Positions 1-7,639 of a stretch of DNA of 64,000 nt are shown here, piece by piece. This DNA comes from PALSA-350 sp963834445 (GTDB lineage Bacteria > Acidobacteriota > Terriglobia > Terriglobales > Acidobacteriaceae), in assembly GCA_963834445.1 (NCBI GenBank), contig CAWIBU010000007.1, positions 1 to 64,000 of the forward strand, given 5' to 3'. The position numbers and the translations under genes were made by a program. Each line of letters opens with the position of its first letter. The stretch's first letter is position 1. The notes beneath the pieces are model-generated. The model did no database searches. It worked only from the letters and a program-made list of their open reading frames with translations, and was not told where the DNA came from.

Positions 1-4
1 CCAA

Positions 5-38
5 CAAAAAAGAGGCCACCCTTGCGGGTGGCCTCTTT
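5..38 (-). terminator. Rho-independent terminator of groESL
   Basis: A perfect 13-bp stem (9-21 with 26-38) closes on a four-base loop that reads GCAA on the minus strand, followed by a T-rich run. It begins 16 nt past the groEL stop codon, so it ends the groES-groEL transcript. Confidence 0.9.
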
Positions 39-54
39 GGTAATAGGGTTGTGT

Positions 55-1728
55 TTAGTACATGTCGCCCATACCGCCGCCACCATGACCGCCGCCAGCC
101 GGAGCAGACTGCTTCGGCTCAGGGATGTCGGCCACCATTGCTTCGGTCGTCAACATCAGACCGGCAATCGAAGCCGCATTCTGCAGAGCAGTGCGGGTCA
201 CCTTGGTCGGATCGATCACACCGGCCTCAACCAGATCTTCGTACTGATTGGTGCCTGCGTTGTAGCCGAAGTGAGGGTTCTTGTTCTCGTTGATCTTGCC
301 TACGATCACAGCACCTTCCTCACCAGCATTGCCTACGATCTGACGAAGAGGCTCTTCCAGGGCGCGACGAACGATGGTGGCACCGATCTTCTCGTCCCCT
401 TCGAGCTTCTTGATGAGATCGTCCACATCCTTGGCCGAACGAAGCAGAGCCACACCACCGCCGGGGACAATCCCTTCCTCGACAGCCGCACGGGTGGCGT
501 GCATGGCATCCTCAACGCGAGCCTTTTTCTCCTTCATCTCGGTCTCGGTTGCCGCACCCACCTTGATCACCGCAACGCCGCCAACCAACTTGGCAAGACG
601 CTCCTGCAGCTTCTCACGATCGTAGTCAGAGGTAGTCTTCTCCACCTGGCTGCGAATTTCCTTCACCCGGCCTTCGATGGCCTTCGCGTCGCCGCGGCCC
701 TCGACGATCGTGGTGTTGTCTTTGTCAATGGTCACACGCTTGGCACGGCCCAGGTCTTCCACCTTGACGTTCTCGAGCTTGATGCCGAGGTCTTCGGTGA
801 TGGCGTTGCCGCCGGTCAGCTTGGCGATGTCTTCGAGCATGGCCTTGCGGCGATCGCCAAAGCCAGGAGCCTTAACGGCTGCCACATTCAGCGTGCCACG
901 CAGCTTGTTGACCACCAGGGTCGCCAACGCTTCGCCGTCTACGTCCTCAGCAATGATGACCAGGGGCTTGCCATTGCGGGCAACCTGCTCTAACAAGGGC
1001 AGCAGATCCTTCATCGAGCTGATCTTCTTCTCGTGGATCAGGATGTAAGGCTCTTCGAGCGATACTTCCATGCGATCCGGATCGGTGACGAAGTAAGGGC
1101 TCAGATAGCCGCGGTCAAACTGCATGCCTTCGACCACTTCCAGCTGGGTCTCGAGCGTCTTCGACTCTTCGACCGTGATCACACCATCCTTGCCGACCTT
1201 CTTCATGGCTTCGGCAATGATGTTGCCAATGGTGGCGTCGCTGTTGGCGGAAATGGTGCCTACCTGGGCAATCATCTCGCCGGTCACCGGCTTCGAGAAC
1301 TTCTCGAGCGCGCCGCCGACCACTACGCCATGCTCATCCCGCTTGCCGACAACGGCCTCAACCGCTTTGTCGATGCCGCGCTTCAGAGCCATCGGGTTGG
1401 CGCCGGCAGCAACCGTCTTGACACCCTCGCGATAAATCGCCTGAGCCAGAACCGTCGCCGTCGTGGTGCCGTCACCGGCCACGTCTGAGGTCTTCGATGC
1501 AACTTCGCGAACCATTTGCGCGCCCATGTTTTCGAGCGAGTCCCTGAGTTCGATTTCCTTGGCCACCGTTACACCGTCTTTGGTGATGGTGGGCGAACCA
1601 AACTTCTTCTCAATGACCACATTGCGGCCCTTGGGGCCCAGGGTCACCTTCACCGCGTCGGCGAGCGTGTTCACGCCGCGCAGAATTGCTTGCCGAGAAT
1701 CTTCTCCGTGCAGAATTTGCTTTGCCAT
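55..1728 (-). CDS. groEL: Chaperonin GroEL (60 kDa, Hsp60)
   Basis: ATP-dependent cytoplasmic folding chaperonin that forms double heptameric rings capped by GroES. The 557-residue protein has full family length. The N-terminus (MAKQILHGEDSRQAI) is close to consensus, the nucleotide-binding stretches LGPKGRNVVIEKKFG and VAGDGTTTATVLAQ are intact, and the C-terminus ends in the usual Gly/Met-rich tail (GGGMGDMY). A strong AGGAGA ribosome site lies 5-10 nt before the ATG. It follows groES on the same strand with a 99-nt gap that contains a terminator-like hairpin, and a strong terminator follows the gene. The CIRCE site in front of groES implies HrcA control of the whole operon. Identification is secure. 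Confidence 0.99.
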   Translation of the reverse strand: MAKQILHGEDSRQAILRGVNTLADAVKVTLGPKGRNVVIEKKFGSPTITKDGVTVAKEIELRDSLENMGAQMVREVASKTSDVAGDGTTTATVLAQAIYREGVKTVAAGANPMALKRGIDKAVEAVVGKRDEHGVVVGGALEKFSKPVTGEMIAQVGTISANSDATIGNIIAEAMKKVGKDGVITVEESKTLETQLEVVEGMQFDRGYLSPYFVTDPDRMEVSLEEPYILIHEKKISSMKDLLPLLEQVARNGKPLVIIAEDVDGEALATLVVNKLRGTLNVAAVKAPGFGDRRKAMLEDIAKLTGGNAITEDLGIKLENVKVEDLGRAKRVTIDKDNTTIVEGRGDAKAIEGRVKEIRSQVEKTTSDYDREKLQERLAKLVGGVAVIKVGAATETEMKEKKARVEDAMHATRAAVEEGIVPGGGVALLRSAKDVDDLIKKLEGDEKIGATIVRRALEEPLRQIVGNAGEEGAVIVGKINENKNPHFGYNAGTNQYEDLVEAGVIDPTKVTRTALQNAASIAGLMLTTEAMVADIPEPKQSAPAGGGHGGGGMGDMY

Positions 1729-1795
1729 TCTATTTCTCCTCTAACCTAAGTGCGTAACCTAAGTGCGCCGCCCTGAAGGCAGCAAAAAACGCAGC

Positions 1796-1827
1796 AAAAA
1801 AGCGCAACCGGCTTAGCCGCGATGCGC
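1796..1827 (-). terminator. Terminator-like hairpin between groES and groEL
   Basis: Directly after the groES stop codon the minus strand can form a two-part stem (GCGCA with TGCGC, inner CGGC with GCCG) followed at once by six Ts and, 6 nt later, a second run of six Ts. It looks like an intrinsic terminator or attenuator that would lower groEL relative to groES. A 13-bp sequence (TAACCTAAGTGCG) is repeated in tandem at about 1742-1767 between it and groEL. The effect on expression is inferred. Confidence 0.5.
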
Positions 1828-2151
1828 TTATTTCTTCTTGAGAATGCCGAGTACTTCTTCCTCACGCATAATGAGGAATTCCTCGCCATCGATCTTGATC
1901 TCGGTTCCCGAATACTTGCCGAACAGGATGCTGTCGCCGGCCTTGACATCGAGCGGGAAGACCTTGCCTTCGTCGTTCGACTTACCCTTGCCCACGGAGA
2001 TGACTTCACCCTCCTGGGGCTTTTCCTTGGCTGTGTCAGGGATGATGATGCCACCCCGAATCGATTCGCCCTCTTCAACGCGACGTACAAGAATCCGGTC
2101 GTGAAGTGGTGTAAAGCTGGTAGCTACGGTTGCTGCGGTTGCAGTTGGCAT
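1828..2151 (-). CDS. groES: Co-chaperonin GroES (10 kDa, Hsp10)
   Basis: Heptameric lid of the GroEL chamber. The 107-residue protein shows the core LHDRILVRRVEE, the mobile-loop region ESIRGGIIIPDTAKEKPQEG and the C-terminal half (DSILFGKYSGTEIKIDGEEF) in order. It is about 10 residues longer than usual because of an Ala/Thr-rich N-terminal leader (MPTATAATVATS) before the normal start of the fold. The chosen ATG has an AAGGAGA ribosome site at a good distance, so the leader is probably real. It is the first gene of the groESL operon, with a sigma70-like promoter and CIRCE operator upstream. Confidence 0.98.
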   Translation of the reverse strand: MPTATAATVATSFTPLHDRILVRRVEEGESIRGGIIIPDTAKEKPQEGEVISVGKGKSNDEGKVFPLDVKAGDSILFGKYSGTEIKIDGEEFLIMREEEVLGILKKK

Positions 2152-2184
2152 TGATTTACTTCTCCTTAGAGCGTTTGCGAGGCG

Positions 2185-2211
2185 TTAGCACTCTCGCCCT
2201 TCAATTGCTAA
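2185..2211. promoter_or_regulatory. CIRCE operator (HrcA site)
   Basis: TTAGCACTC, nine bases, then AATTGCTAA: the left arm is a perfect match to the CIRCE consensus and the right arm matches 7 of 9 positions of GAGTGCTAA. Spacing is exactly 9. It overlaps the -10 element and covers the likely transcription start, as expected for HrcA repression of groESL. No hrcA gene is in the window. Confidence 0.9.
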
Positions 2212-2238
2212 GATAGTCAGCGCACCACCCCCTGTCAA
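2210..2238 (-). promoter_or_regulatory. Sigma70-type promoter of groESL
   Basis: On the minus strand a perfect -35 (TTGACA, 2233-2238) is followed after 17 bp by TATCTT (2210-2215). The CIRCE element begins in the -10 box, consistent with housekeeping-sigma transcription gated by HrcA. Confidence 0.75.
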
Positions 2239-2288
2239 GGCTTTGGGGCCCTAAATGTGAGTGAAACTCGCTCAAGTATTAAGACAAG

Positions 2289-2801
2289 ATGAAATCATCT
2301 ATACTTCCTGCCATGGGCGTCCCGTTTTACCGCAGGCTTTTGGCTGCCATCCTTTGCTTCGGAGTGACTTCGTTAGCCCTGGCATTCCAGCACCAGCGCA
2401 AGTACACCCCTCCGCCGGCCACTTCCACCATCAAGGTGACGGTGGTGCGTTCGACCAACGGCAAACCCATCCCCAACGCGGCTGTGGTGTTTCACCCGAT
2501 GGAAGGGGACAAGGATAAGGGCGCGCTCGAGCTCAAAAGTGATGAAGACGGCAAGGTGACGATCGACGTGATTCCGATTGGCGACACGGTTCGGCTGCAG
2601 GTCATTGCCGACGGCTGGAAGACCTATGGGGAAGACTACAAGATCGACAGTGACAGCAAAGAGATCGTGGTCAAAATGAAGCGGCCAAGCGAGCAATATT
2701 CGCTTTATGGCAAAGGCCACGGCACCAGCACCAGCACCACCGCTCCCAAAGGCGAATCGACCGCGGCCAAGCCTTCTTCCCAAACCCCTCTTCCTCAATA
2801 A
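2289..2801 (+). CDS. Secreted carboxypeptidase-regulatory-like (Ig-fold) protein
   Basis: Predicted exported protein of 170 residues of unknown function. A signal peptide (basic YRR, then a hydrophobic stretch ending SLALAFQ) is followed by one beta-sandwich domain at about residues 42-125. Its pattern (VVRSTNGKPIPNAAVVFHP ... DGKVTIDVIPIGDTVRLQV) is that of CarboxypepD_reg/transthyretin-like domains. The last 40 residues are low-complexity Ser/Thr/Pro. The start could also be the ATG at 2313, which shortens the n-region. Such domains are common in acidobacterial surface proteins. It precedes the SDR gene closely. Domain type is fairly sure, role unknown. Confidence 0.7.
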   Translation: MKSSILPAMGVPFYRRLLAAILCFGVTSLALAFQHQRKYTPPPATSTIKVTVVRSTNGKPIPNAAVVFHPMEGDKDKGALELKSDEDGKVTIDVIPIGDTVRLQVIADGWKTYGEDYKIDSDSKEIVVKMKRPSEQYSLYGKGHGTSTSTTAPKGESTAAKPSSQTPLPQ

Positions 2802-2805
2802 GGCA

Positions 2806-3531
2806 TTGCAAACCCTGCACAACAAGACCGTTCTGGTCACCGGCGCCGCCAAGCGAATTGGCCGGTCTTTGGCTCTGGGCCTGGCAACGGCGGGAGCCGA
2901 CGTCGCCATCACTTACCGGGGCTCGCAGGCAGAAGCCGAGGCGACTGTGGCCGCTCTGCAGAAGCTGAAGATTCGGGCCATGGCGGTGGAGTGCGATGTG
3001 CGCCGCCTGGAGAGTGTACAGGCCGCTGTAGCCGCGGTGGCGGAGCACTTTGGCGGGCTCGATATCCTGGTCAACAATGCGGGGTTGTTTGAAACAGCCG
3101 TTCTGCAATCGATCACGATTGCGCAGTGGGATCAGATGTTCGAAACCAACACCCGCGGGCCGTTTCTGATGGCGCAGGCGGCCTATCCCTATCTGCACAA
3201 AGCCAAGGGCCGGATTATCAATATTGGCTCGTTAGGCGGGCTGCATCCCTGGCCTACGCATGGCCACTACTGCACCTCAAAGGCCGCGCTGCACATGCTT
3301 ACCCAGACGATGGCCAAGGCCTTCGCGCCGGAAATCAGCGTGAACTGTGTTGCGCCTGGCATGGTGGTGAATGGGGAAGTGGATCCGGCGTACGAGCACT
3401 TTGCCACCAAGACGCCGATGCAGCGTAACGGCACGCCCAACGATGTGGCGGAGGCGGTTTTGTTTTTTGCTCAGGGACCGCATTTCATTACCGGGCAGAT
3501 TCTGGGTGTGGATGGCGGCCTGGGGCTGTAA
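2806..3531 (+). CDS. SDR-family oxidoreductase, pteridine-reductase-like
   Basis: NAD(P)-dependent short-chain dehydrogenase of about 241 residues. The cofactor motif TGAAKRIG near the N-terminus carries the Arg typical of the pteridine reductase/FolM branch, and NNAG, the catalytic Ser (INIGSLGG) and Tyr-x3-Lys (HYCTSKAAL) are all present. The C-terminus (ITGQILGVDGGLGL) is classic for SDRs. The reading frame is open upstream to 2707, but that part overlaps the preceding gene and is Pro/Ala-rich. The TTG at 2806, just past the preceding stop, or a CTG at 2815, gives a normal SDR N-terminus. The start is uncertain. A dihydropteridine substrate is only suggested by the motif; a generic 3-oxoacyl-ACP-reductase-like role is possible. 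Confidence 0.85.
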   Translation: MQTLHNKTVLVTGAAKRIGRSLALGLATAGADVAITYRGSQAEAEATVAALQKLKIRAMAVECDVRRLESVQAAVAAVAEHFGGLDILVNNAGLFETAVLQSITIAQWDQMFETNTRGPFLMAQAAYPYLHKAKGRIINIGSLGGLHPWPTHGHYCTSKAALHMLTQTMAKAFAPEISVNCVAPGMVVNGEVDPAYEHFATKTPMQRNGTPNDVAEAVLFFAQGPHFITGQILGVDGGLGL

Positions 3532-3539
3532 GCGGGAGC

Positions 3540-3745
3540 CCGGGTTGAAGGGTACGGGCTTCAGCCCGTACGTAAACAAGCAAAGTAAGTGGCCTTTAGG
3601 CCCTGAGGGCTGCGTACTCAGGCGGCAGAATAGCCCTCAGCGGCTAAAGCCGATCGTTTTGTTTCATGATGTACGGGCTGAAGCCCGTACCCTTCAAGCC
3701 TGTACCCTTCAAGCCTGTACCCTTCAGGAACAAACCCACTCGGAA
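3540..3745. repeat. Rep-A palindromic intergenic repeats
   Basis: The spacer is made of short palindromes: ACGGGCTTCAGCCCGT at about 3552, GGCCTTTAGGCC at about 3590, CGGCTAAAGCCG at about 3640, and the first motif again inverted at about 3672, followed by tandem copies of a 15-bp unit (TGTACCCTTCAAGCC). The same motif set recurs at 27.8 and 44.2 kb. No gene is visible. Confidence 0.8.
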
Positions 3746-4537
3746 CTACCAGCCGAACATTTTGCTTAGCAATCCAGAAGATTGCTTGGGATCGAGCTCC
3801 GGATGCAGGCCTTCCGGTTCCGGCTGGGCGGGCAACGGCTCGCCAAAATAGGCCGCGCGCGGATTGTGCACACACAAGCGATCCGCCGTTTCGACGCCAT
3901 ACTTACCCGCTACTAACTCATACGCGTCGCGCAGCATGGGGGGCCGCGAGGTAAGGTCATGAGCGTCGGTGGCAATGAAGTTCACCCAGTTGCGGCGCAG
4001 CAATTCATGGGAGACCCGCTGCGCGATTTTCCCGAAGCGGCCGGTCAGTGAAGCCGCCGTAATCTGGATATAGCAACCCCCGCGCAGCCACTCGGCCATG
4101 CGTTCTGGATTGCGCGCCAGCAACGGATTCCGTTCCGGATGGGTGATGATCGAGGTAAGCCCGGCCGTGCCCAGGCGGAAGAAAATCTCTTTCATGTTCT
4201 GCGAGATCCCGTGATCGGGAAACTCTACCAGCAGATACTGCTTGCCATTGATGGAATACTTTCCCGGGTGGGCGATGGCATCCTCAATGTTGTCGAACAT
4301 CAGGTGGAAATCGCAGCCGAGGCCGAGCGAAACACGGTCACCCAGTCTTTCCTGGATCATCCCCAGCCGTTCCAGGTTCAAGGCCGGATCGAACTTGAAT
4401 TGTTCGCTGGAATGGGGCGTGCACACGATGTGTGTGACCCCATTCTTCGCAGACATTTCGGCCATGGCTGCCGAAATTTCGATGTCGCTCGGACCGTCAT
4501 CCAGGCCAAATAACAGGTGGTGGTGAATATCAATCAT
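3746..4537 (-). CDS. CpsB/CapC-type tyrosine-protein phosphatase (PHP fold)
   Basis: Metal-dependent phosphotyrosine phosphatase of the CpsB/YwqE family, which usually dephosphorylates the BY-kinase that controls exopolysaccharide export. The 263 residues show the metal-binding series IDIHHHLLFGLDDGP at the N-terminus, VCTPHSS, a central THPERNPLL and late ATDAHD, in the family order. There is no signal peptide, so it is cytoplasmic. No BY-kinase or capsule gene is nearby; it sits 25 nt after purQ on the same strand. A PHP hydrolase with another phosphoester substrate is the alternative. Confidence 0.88.
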   Translation of the reverse strand: MIDIHHHLLFGLDDGPSDIEISAAMAEMSAKNGVTHIVCTPHSSEQFKFDPALNLERLGMIQERLGDRVSLGLGCDFHLMFDNIEDAIAHPGKYSINGKQYLLVEFPDHGISQNMKEIFFRLGTAGLTSIITHPERNPLLARNPERMAEWLRGGCYIQITAASLTGRFGKIAQRVSHELLRRNWVNFIATDAHDLTSRPPMLRDAYELVAGKYGVETADRLCVHNPRAAYFGEPLPAQPEPEGLHPELDPKQSSGLLSKMFGW

Positions 4538-4562
4538 GAAATCCCTGACTTAACCAACCTCG

Positions 4563-5258
4563 TCATTGCCCTGTCATGGCGCTGACGAGTGAACCAAATA
4601 GCAGAAAGCCGTCCGACGAGCCGAGCAGCGACTCGCTGGAGCGGTCAGGATGAGGCATCATCCCAAGCACATTGTGGCCCTCGCTGAGCACCCCCGCAAT
4701 GCCACTAAGGGAGCCATTGGGGTTGGCGGCGGAGGTTACCTCACCCTCAGGTGTGCAATAACGGAACGCGATACGGTGGCCGCGTTCCAGTTCCGCCAGC
4801 GTGTCCGGCTCGCAAAAATAGTTGCCCTCCATATGTCCGATCGGGATTTGCAATACCTGGCCCTGGCGCAGCGCCTGAGTAAACGGGCTGTGGGTGGTCT
4901 CGGTGCGCAGGTAGACCTGCTTGCAGATATAGCGTAGCCCGGCGTTGCGCAGCAGGGCACCGGGCAGCATACCGCTCTCGCACAGAATCTGGAAGCCATT
5001 GCAGATGCCCATGACCAGGCCGCCACTCGCGGCAAACTTCTTCACCGACTGCATGACCGGGGAGAAGCGCGCAATCGCGCCGGTGCGCAGGTAGTCCCCA
5101 TAGGCGAAGCCGCCCGGCACCAGGATGACATCGCAATTCTCGAGATCTTCTGACTCGTGCCACAGAAACGTCACCGGTTGCTCAGCGATCTTATGCACCA
5201 CGTGATACGCGTCGTGGTCACAATTGGAACCAGGAAACACCAGCACGCCGAATTTCAT
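4563..5258 (-). CDS. purQ: Phosphoribosylformylglycinamidine synthase, glutaminase subunit PurQ
   Basis: Class I glutamine amidotransferase that feeds ammonia to PurL in the fourth step of purine synthesis. The 231-residue protein has the nucleophile elbow GICNGFQ, the His of the triad in GMMPHPDRSSE, and the typical start KFGVLVFPGSNCDHDAYH. Length fits stand-alone PurQ proteins of the PurS/Q/L system. Neither purS nor purL is in the window. The gene diverges from the short permease at 5281. Confidence 0.97.
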   Translation of the reverse strand: MKFGVLVFPGSNCDHDAYHVVHKIAEQPVTFLWHESEDLENCDVILVPGGFAYGDYLRTGAIARFSPVMQSVKKFAASGGLVMGICNGFQILCESGMLPGALLRNAGLRYICKQVYLRTETTHSPFTQALRQGQVLQIPIGHMEGNYFCEPDTLAELERGHRIAFRYCTPEGEVTSAANPNGSLSGIAGVLSEGHNVLGMMPHPDRSSESLLGSSDGFLLFGSLVSAMTGQ

Positions 5259-5280
5259 AGTTCTAGGCTAGCAGAGTATC

Positions 5281-5778
5281 TTGGGGGCAAAGACGATGGC
5301 AGGCGAAGAACAAAGTCGCGCTTCCACAGGTGTGCAACACCTGCGCACTGCCGGCAAAGCGCTGGTGAATTGGTGGCGTGCCGCGACCATCGAGGGCCTG
5401 TGCGTGGGCGTCCTGTGGCTGATCGGGCTATCGCTTCTGCGTGTGCCGCTGGCGCCGATTTGGGCCCTGGTCGCGGCCCTTATGACCCTGGTCCCGAATT
5501 TCGGCGGCATGATTGCCCTACTGGGGCCGGCGTTCTCGATCCTGGTGAGCCAGCCCAGCATGTACCGGCTGTGCCTTTTGCTGGGCCTGTACGCGGTGAT
5601 TGTGGTGGTCGATCAGTTAGCGCTGCAACCGCTGATCATGAAAAAGGTGACGCGGGTGCCTATCTGGGCCTCGATCCTGGCGCCCATCGTGCTGGGCATC
5701 GTCATCCCCTTCTGGGGAATCCTGTTGGCCCCGCCTCTGCTGGCCGTCGTTTACGCCTTCCGCCGGCCGAAAACTTAG
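5281..5778 (+). CDS. Half-length AI-2E-type (PerM family) membrane protein
   Basis: The 165 residues align with only the C-terminal half of AI-2E/PerM permeases, which are normally about 350 residues: three to four hydrophobic segments, the family pattern VPNFGGMIALLGP and the late QPLIMKKVTRVPIWASI. The first 30 residues are hydrophilic and do not look like a truncated membrane segment. An ATG at 5296 is an alternative start. No N-terminal half is found upstream, where purQ lies on the opposite strand. It is either a remnant or a genuinely short family member; transport activity is unproven. Confidence 0.6.
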   Translation: MGAKTMAGEEQSRASTGVQHLRTAGKALVNWWRAATIEGLCVGVLWLIGLSLLRVPLAPIWALVAALMTLVPNFGGMIALLGPAFSILVSQPSMYRLCLLLGLYAVIVVVDQLALQPLIMKKVTRVPIWASILAPIVLGIVIPFWGILLAPPLLAVVYAFRRPKT

Positions 5779-5784
5779 CCCACC

Positions 5785-5890
5785 TCACTTTTGTTGGGGG
5801 TGCAGAGGATTGGATCACTTTTGCTGGGGGGCAGAGGTTGGCTGACTCCTGCTGGGGGTGCCGAGGTAGGCTCGCCCACTCTTGCTAAGG
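5785..5890. repeat. Imperfect 30-bp tandem repeat (about 3.5 copies)
   Basis: Directly after the AI-2E-like stop codon a unit of about 30 bp (CACTTTTGCTGGGGG with a GCAGAGG tail) is repeated three times and a partial fourth, each copy slightly diverged. It lies in the spacer before yebC. Confidence 0.75.
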
Positions 5891-6056
5891 CCCCCGTCCA
5901 GTTTTAGTGGCAACTGCTGTGCACCGCTTCCTCGTGTGTAACCCAACTAAGGCTCAGACAAAGGCCCCAACCTGCGTGCTATACTCGCCTTTCGCCGCGA
6001 GTCCGGAAGCAGGATCTGCGGTATCACCAGCCTTCTCCAAGGCAGTAGAGGTAACC

Positions 6057-6806
6057 ATGTCCGGCCACTCTAAATGGGCCACCATCAAGCACAAAAAGGG
6101 CGCCACCGACGCCAAGCGGGGCAAGATTTTCACGCGCCTGATCCGGGAAATCACCATGGCCACGCGCCAGGGTGGGGGCGACCCTGACGGCAATCCCCGG
6201 CTGCGCGGCGCCATCGCCGACGCCAAGGCGGAAAACATGCCGCAGGACAACATCAAGCGCGCGATCCAGCGGGGCACGGGCGAGCTGCCCGGCGCGATCT
6301 ATGAAGAAATCGCCTTCGAGGGCTACGGACCCGGCGGCGTCGCGCTGATCGTCGAAACCACCACCGACAACCGCAACCGCACGGTCAGCGAAGTTCGCCA
6401 CGCTTTTTCCAAGAACGGGGGCAACCTGGGCGAGCCCAATTCTGTCCGCTTCATGTTTGCCAAGAAGGGTCTGATCGCCATTCCTAAAACTGCCGCCGAC
6501 GAAGACAAACTCATGAACATTGTGCTCGACGCGGGCGGAGACGACCTGAACGACGTGGGCGATACCTGGGAGATTCTGACCGACCCTTCCTCTTATGAAT
6601 CGGTGGTCAACGCGATCAAGGCCGCGAAGGTGGAGACGGCGCACTCTGAGATCACCATGATTGCGTCGACCTACACCAAGCTTGAGGGCAGCGCTGCCAG
6701 CCAGATGGTGCGGCTGCTGGAAGTGCTGGAAGACCTGGACGACGTGCAGAACGTTTACTCGAATCTCGATATGGACGCCTCACAGTACGAAGCCGTCGCC
6801 GGCTAA
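6057..6806 (+). CDS. yebC: YebC/PmpR-family protein (TACO1-like)
   Basis: Member of the TACO1/YebC family, long annotated as a transcriptional regulator and more recently tied to translation of difficult peptide stretches. The 249 residues start with the diagnostic MSGHSKWATIKHKKG and contain NMPQDNIKRAIQRGTGE and the Glu-rich middle domain. Although the frame is open 50 codons further upstream, the conserved N-terminus fixes the start at 6057. A candidate -10 (TATACT, 5980-5985) lies about 70 nt upstream; no convincing -35 was seen. The usual neighbour ruvC is not present. Confidence 0.95.
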   Translation: MSGHSKWATIKHKKGATDAKRGKIFTRLIREITMATRQGGGDPDGNPRLRGAIADAKAENMPQDNIKRAIQRGTGELPGAIYEEIAFEGYGPGGVALIVETTTDNRNRTVSEVRHAFSKNGGNLGEPNSVRFMFAKKGLIAIPKTAADEDKLMNIVLDAGGDDLNDVGDTWEILTDPSSYESVVNAIKAAKVETAHSEITMIASTYTKLEGSAASQMVRLLEVLEDLDDVQNVYSNLDMDASQYEAVAG

Positions 6807-6886
6807 CGCAATCGCACCGGGTGCATCCCTCGCGCACACACTGGCTCCGCTCTCCAAGGAAGGGAAGCATCGTTATTTCAAGCACA

Positions 6887-7621
6887 ATGGCCGTCGTCCG
6901 CAAGCGCATTGCCGCCCTTCTGGTCTTTGGCACGGTTCTGGCGTTTTTGCTACCGCCGACCGGCGCCGCCCAGGACAGTACCTCCGTAGTCCCGCCGCCG
7001 CCCATTGACAGTCTTCTGGCGGGCAAGCCCTGGGAGTACGGCGCCTTTGTCAACGGCGGCGTGGGCACTGGTAACCGCGACACGTATAAGTTTTTCTGGG
7101 CCGGTTTGCACGCTGGGAAGGTGCTGACCGACCCCATCGGTAAAGGGATCCTGCGGGGACAGTTTGAGCTGGCCGCGGACATCATCCCGCTGTGGCAGGC
7201 ATACACGCCGAAGTACCTGCGCGCGAACTGTTATCAGCAACCGGGCGGACCGCTCACCTGCAGCAACTTGTTCCCCACCGGCGGCACCTACACCGGGGTT
7301 AGCATCACGCCGGACATTCTGCGCTGGAACCTGCGCAGCCGCGGTCGTTTTTCGCCGTGGATTCAGGGCGCGGGCGGCCTGATCTGGACCGATCACAAGT
7401 TTCCTCCGGTCGGCCCCTACCCGATCCCGAAGCATCTTGGCACCAGCGTGTTCAACTACACGCCGCAATTCGGGTTGGGCGTGCACTATTTCATAGGCCC
7501 GCGGCAGTCGATCACGTTTGCGGCCAACGCGGTGCACATTTCGAACGCCAGCATGGGTGATTCCAATCCCGGTGTCAACGCCAGCGTTCAGCTTTCCATC
7601 GGATACTCGTGGTGGAAATAG
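6887..7621 (+). CDS. Lipid A 3-O-deacylase-like outer-membrane protein (PagL / acyloxyacyl hydrolase family)
   Basis: Predicted outer-membrane beta-barrel of 244 residues that would trim an acyl chain from lipid A. After a signal peptide (VVRKRIAALLVFGTVLAF, cleavage near GAAQ) come alternating amphipathic strands. The C-terminal part carries the PagL pattern: His-Ile-Ser-Asn-Ala, then NPGVN (residues about 218-232), the His-Ser pair being the catalytic dyad of the family, and an aromatic C-terminus (GYSWWK). An in-frame codon at 6821 would extend it, but the signal peptide favours 6887. It follows yebC by 80 nt. The catalytic Glu was not assigned with certainty. Confidence 0.78.
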   Translation: MAVVRKRIAALLVFGTVLAFLLPPTGAAQDSTSVVPPPPIDSLLAGKPWEYGAFVNGGVGTGNRDTYKFFWAGLHAGKVLTDPIGKGILRGQFELAADIIPLWQAYTPKYLRANCYQQPGGPLTCSNLFPTGGTYTGVSITPDILRWNLRSRGRFSPWIQGAGGLIWTDHKFPPVGPYPIPKHLGTSVFNYTPQFGLGVHYFIGPRQSITFAANAVHISNASMGDSNPGVNASVQLSIGYSWWK

Positions 7622-7639
7622 CAGACTGTGGGCAGGGTT

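Noticed and set aside
5785..5890. CRISPR-like or operator array
   Set aside because: Three and a half diverged 30-bp copies without spacers; no regulator gene next to it.
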